Below are positions 61,352-64,000 of a stretch of DNA of 64,000 nt, piece by piece. How positions within the stretch are numbered: position 1 is the first letter of the stretch; the number at the start of each line of letters is the position of its first letter. The position numbers and the translations under genes are program-made. A model generated the notes under the pieces. It was not told the origin of the DNA. It saw only the letters and a list, made by a program, of their open reading frames with translations, and made no database searches. This DNA is from JAUNBN01 sp036645935 (GTDB taxonomy: Bacteria; Bacillota; Clostridia; Oscillospirales; Ruminococcaceae). The stretch spans positions 51,266 to 115,265 of the forward strand of contig JAVXNE010000007.1 of the NCBI GenBank assembly GCA_036645935.1. The letters are read 5' to 3'.

Positions 61352-63614
61352 GCTCAATCCTGCCATCAACTGCGGCGACGGTAACACTGTCGCCGCTTTT
61401 TATTTTCCCTGTGAGCATCGCGTCGGCCAAAGCGTTTTCAGCGAGGTGCGCTATCTCCCTTTTGAGCGGACGCGCGCCGAATTTCTCGCATGCACCGCAT
61501 CTCGCGGCCAATCTTGCCACGCTCTCCTCAAAACGCACCGTTATCCCGTGACCCCCCATGCGCTTTGCGAGTACGCCGAGCAACTTTGCCGCAATTTGTT
61601 CAAGATCTGGCTGTGTCAGCGTGCGAAAGAGCGCAATCTCATCAAATCTGTTGATAAGTTCGGCAGGAAGAGCGCTCTGCAGCTCACGTTCGGCGAGGTC
61701 CAAAGCGCGGATGTAATCGTCGCTGTGTGTAGAGAAACCGAGCGGGTGTCCGATTCCCGATGCCGCCCTCGATCCGAGATTGGATGTGCACACAACTACG
61801 CAGTTGCGAAAGTTCGCCGCGCGTCCATACGAATCGCTCAGCTCTCCCTCTTCCATTATTTGAAGCAGCAGGTTGCGCACCTCTTCACTTGCTTTTTCCA
61901 GTTCGTCGAACAGCACCATGGAATACGGGCGCTGGCGAACCGCTTCGGTCAGCCGGCCGCCCTCCTCGTAACCAACATATCCGGGGGCTGCGCCAATCAG
62001 CCGCGAGACCGAATGAGGCTCAGAGAATTCGGACATATCAATTCTCATCAGCGCGTGTTCGTCCTCAAAAAGGGCACCTGCAAGCGCACGGCACAGCTCA
62101 GTCTTGCCGGATCCTGTAGGCCCACAGAGCAGAAAGCATCCTGCCGGCCTGTTTTCCTCTCTGACCCCCATCCTTGATCTTCGGATTGCACTCGCAAGCG
62201 CGCGCACTGCATCATTCTGACCTATGACACGCTGTTGCAATGTGCCCTCAAGATTTTTCAGCGCGCGGCACTCGTCGCTGTCTAATTTTGAAACAGGAAT
62301 ACCTGTGCGTTCAGAAAGTGCATACATAACATCCTCTGCCGCAAGTTCGAGTGTTTTCACCGAGCTTTCTTTAAACGAGCGCAATCGCAGCAAAGACGCA
62401 GCCTCATCCAGCAAATCGAGCGCTTTATCGGGCAGACAGCGATCGGTAATATATCGCCGAGACTGCGAGACCGCCGTGCGAACGGCCTCGTCCCTCACTT
62501 TTATCCCGTGGTGCTTCTCGATTCGCGGCAGCTGCGATTGCAGCATTTGAAGCGCGACTTCGGCGCTCGGCTCACACACGACAAGCTTTGCAAAACGCCG
62601 CGCAAATGCTCCGTCCTTCTCGATGAATTTCGCGTATTCGGCTGTCGTCGTAGCTCCGATTACCGAAATGTCGCCTCGCGCAAGGGCAGGTTTTAGTATA
62701 TTGGAAGCATCGAGCGCACCCTCTGCACTGCCCGCGCCCATAACGGTGTGCAGCTCGTCAATAAATACGATAGCGTCACGCCTTGCGGAAATTTCTTTCA
62801 GCACGTCGCGCAATCGTTCCTCAAAATCGCCACGATACTTCGAACCCGCAACCATTGCGGTCATATCGAGCGCAAGCACCCGCTTGTCCGCAAGCTCGGC
62901 AGGCACTTCCGCTTTTGCAATTCTGCGCGCGAGACCCTCCACCAACGCCGTCTTGCCAACTCCCGGCTCGCCCACCAGACAGACATTGCTCTTTTTGCGC
63001 CGCGCGAGTGTCGCGATTATTCGGTCGGTTTCGGTGTCTCGCCCTACGACGGGATCAAGCTGTCCCGCACGCGCTGCCGCTGTGAGATCAATTGTATACT
63101 TTTCGCATGACTTCTGCTTTTTGGCGGGCGCCTCAAACGCATCTATATATACCTGTGAGGAAGAATGCTCGGTCTCCCGCTCTTCAGGCAGTTCACGCAC
63201 ATCGCGGCGAATCAAGTCTTCATCCGCCCCGGCAAGCTCAAGCAGACGGCGCACCGTCTTGTTTTGCACACGCAGCAGTGAACAAAGCAGCTGCTCAGTT
63301 CCGACACAGCTGTCCCCAAGCTTGCTCGCACAAGTACTCGCGTGCTTAACAATGGCCTCAAGCTCGGCGGTCATATCATTGTCGGACAACCGCGTCGCCG
63401 TTCCATCGCCTCTCTCGCTTGCGAGATACTCACGCATACTATCAGCTGTTGCTGAGTGCCGCCGCATAATTGCGAAAGCATCGCAATCGGGCAGCTCGCA
63501 CACCGCAACCAACAGGTGCTCTGCCCCAACGCGCAGATGCCCCAGTGCCGATGCGATCTTCACGGCCGCGGCAACTGCGCGGTTCGCGTGTTTGGAAAAG
63601 CCCTTATAGTTCAT
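61290..63614 (-). CDS. clpC: ClpC/ClpA-type AAA+ unfoldase lacking the middle domain
   Basis: A 774-residue Clp unfoldase. The N-terminal double Clp-N repeat spans about residues 1-145. Walker A motifs are GEPGVGKTALVEG (about 215) and GPTGSGKTELCR (about 505), and GHPLGFSTHSDD carries the [LIV]-G-F ClpP-docking tripeptide. The expected coiled M/UVR domain after LLDEAASLLRL is missing: only about 30 residues precede the YALSERTGIPVSKL linker. The layout is thus closer to ClpA. AAGGACC precedes the ATG. The 3' end overlaps thiT in antisense. Confidence 0.92.
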   Translation of the reverse strand: MNYKGFSKHANRAVAAAVKIASALGHLRVGAEHLLVAVCELPDCDAFAIMRRHSATADSMREYLASERGDGTATRLSDNDMTAELEAIVKHASTCASKLGDSCVGTEQLLCSLLRVQNKTVRRLLELAGADEDLIRRDVRELPEERETEHSSSQVYIDAFEAPAKKQKSCEKYTIDLTAAARAGQLDPVVGRDTETDRIIATLARRKKSNVCLVGEPGVGKTALVEGLARRIAKAEVPAELADKRVLALDMTAMVAGSKYRGDFEERLRDVLKEISARRDAIVFIDELHTVMGAGSAEGALDASNILKPALARGDISVIGATTTAEYAKFIEKDGAFARRFAKLVVCEPSAEVALQMLQSQLPRIEKHHGIKVRDEAVRTAVSQSRRYITDRCLPDKALDLLDEAASLLRLRSFKESSVKTLELAAEDVMYALSERTGIPVSKLDSDECRALKNLEGTLQQRVIGQNDAVRALASAIRRSRMGVREENRPAGCFLLCGPTGSGKTELCRALAGALFEDEHALMRIDMSEFSEPHSVSRLIGAAPGYVGYEEGGRLTEAVRQRPYSMVLFDELEKASEEVRNLLLQIMEEGELSDSYGRAANFRNCVVVCTSNLGSRAASGIGHPLGFSTHSDDYIRALDLAERELQSALPAELINRFDEIALFRTLTQPDLEQIAAKLLGVLAKRMGGHGITVRFEESVARLAARCGACEKFGARPLKREIAHLAENALADAMLTGKIKSGDSVTVAAVDGRIELISVPFRSPYTLKAATLQRR

Positions 63615-63703
63615 CGATTGGTCCTTTTCATGAGGTATTTACCCCGATTATTGCCAGTTTTACATTTATAAATCAATTTAGCTTGCGATTCGCTGACTGT
63701 GCA

Positions 63704-63732
63704 TTGACAACTTCCGTCTGTGAAATTATAAT
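63704..63732 (+). promoter_or_regulatory. Consensus promoter of tRNA-Gly
   Basis: TTGACA (63704-63709) and TATAAT (63727-63732), both perfect consensus, with a 17-base spacer. It ends nine bases before the tRNA. Confidence 0.92.
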
Positions 63733-63741
63733 GATAGGTAT

Positions 63742-63815
63742 GCGGGTATAGTTTAGTGGCAAAACATCAGCTTCCCAAGCTGAGGTTGAGGGTTCGATTC
63801 CCTTTACCCGCTCCA
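63742..63815 (+). tRNA. tRNA-Gly (anticodon CCC)
   Basis: A 74-base cloverleaf: acceptor GCGGGTA pairs with TACCCGC, anticodon loop TTCCCAA (CCC) on the stem TCAGC-GCTGA, T-arm GGGTTCGATTCCC, discriminator T and encoded CCA. It reads Gly codon GGG. Confidence 0.97.
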
Positions 63816-63817
63816 GT

Positions 63818-63870
63818 CGGAGTGTTCTTATAGGAATTCAGTTTCCTTATAAGAACACTCCGTTTTTATT
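63818..63870 (+). terminator. Terminator of tRNA-Gly
   Basis: A 19-20 bp stem (63818-63836 with 63843-63862, one bulge) is followed by TTTTTATTTG. The last 130 bases of the window hold no supported feature. Confidence 0.93.
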
Positions 63871-64000
63871 TGTCTATTTGTTTGTTATTGCTTTATCATA
63901 TAATTGGAGTTTTACACAAGCTCTTCACAAGGCGAAGCGTTTCTGACGCTTACGCCTTTTCTCGTTTTCAGCTCAAAGGGCTTGAACGGTGCTTTTTCAA

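Noticed and set aside
62623..63609. Plus-strand ORF of 328 codons, Ser-rich
   Set aside because: Antisense to the clpC-type gene; low-complexity Ser/Arg composition typical of a shadow frame.

Overview
The window reads as a chromosomal segment of a Gram-positive, probably gut-dwelling anaerobe of the Clostridia. The evidence is strong GGAGG-type ribosome binding sites, TTGACA/TATAAT promoters with 17-bp spacers, a zinc-finger ClpE, a class B sortase, a group II ECF transporter module, a DUF5711-CvpA pair and flavin/Fe-S redox enzymes. GC content is moderately high and Arg codons favour CGC. One assembly gap of 99 N lies inside a 13-bp tandem repeat at 43.5-43.75 kb.

Layout. 1-15 kb (minus strand): a surface-polysaccharide locus. 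It has a PglF/WbpM-type dehydratase, a DegT aminotransferase, an initiating sugar transferase, an RfbC epimerase, the three-gene UDP-N-acetyl-L-fucosamine pathway (fnlA-fnlB-fnlC), a WbuB-like transferase, a GT2/DUF2304 pair, then purA coupled to a polytopic membrane protein cut by the window edge. A double-domain GT2 and a lipoprotein lie upstream. 16-20 kb (plus): hom-thrB-thrC. 20.5-25.3 kb (minus): an orphan TAXI-type binding protein, then serC-serA-DUF1015. 25.4-27.6 kb (minus): sortase B, a possible 51-codon basic ORF, and a thioester-domain adhesin that looks frameshifted and lacks an anchor. 27.6-28.8 kb is gene-poor. 28.8-41 kb (minus): clpE, cvpA, DUF5711, truA, ecfT-ecfA2-ecfA1, then methyltransferase, glmM, ruvB, ruvA, ruvC. 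41.1-43.7 kb: tRNA-Val, a probable c-di-GMP-I riboswitch with terminator, a decayed von Willebrand A surface protein and the 13-bp repeat.

43.7-54.1 kb is the most interesting part: a divergent lipid-redox locus. Leftward it encodes an acyl-activating enzyme, its own acyl carrier protein, an acyl-ACP thioesterase and an 896-residue Fe-S flavoprotein. Rightward it encodes a close relative of the Propionibacterium polyunsaturated fatty acid isomerase (conjugated linoleic acid former), a CrtI/retinol-saturase-like flavoprotein, a ferredoxin-reductase with its own [2Fe-2S] domain, and a TetR regulator. Both promoters carry the same GAATG-NN-ATTCATT-type element just downstream of the -10 box, similar to fatty-acid-responsive FadR operators. 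I infer a regulated system for loading, isomerising and perhaps reducing unsaturated fatty acids.

54.4-64 kb: radC, a RluA-type pseudouridine synthase, an iron alcohol dehydrogenase preceded by a duplicated 30-bp element, rarA, nth, a TPP riboswitch with thiT, a ClpC/ClpA-type unfoldase without the usual middle domain, and tRNA-Gly. ThiT is a substrate-binding subunit that would use the EcfA1-EcfA2-EcfT module encoded at 34-36 kb.
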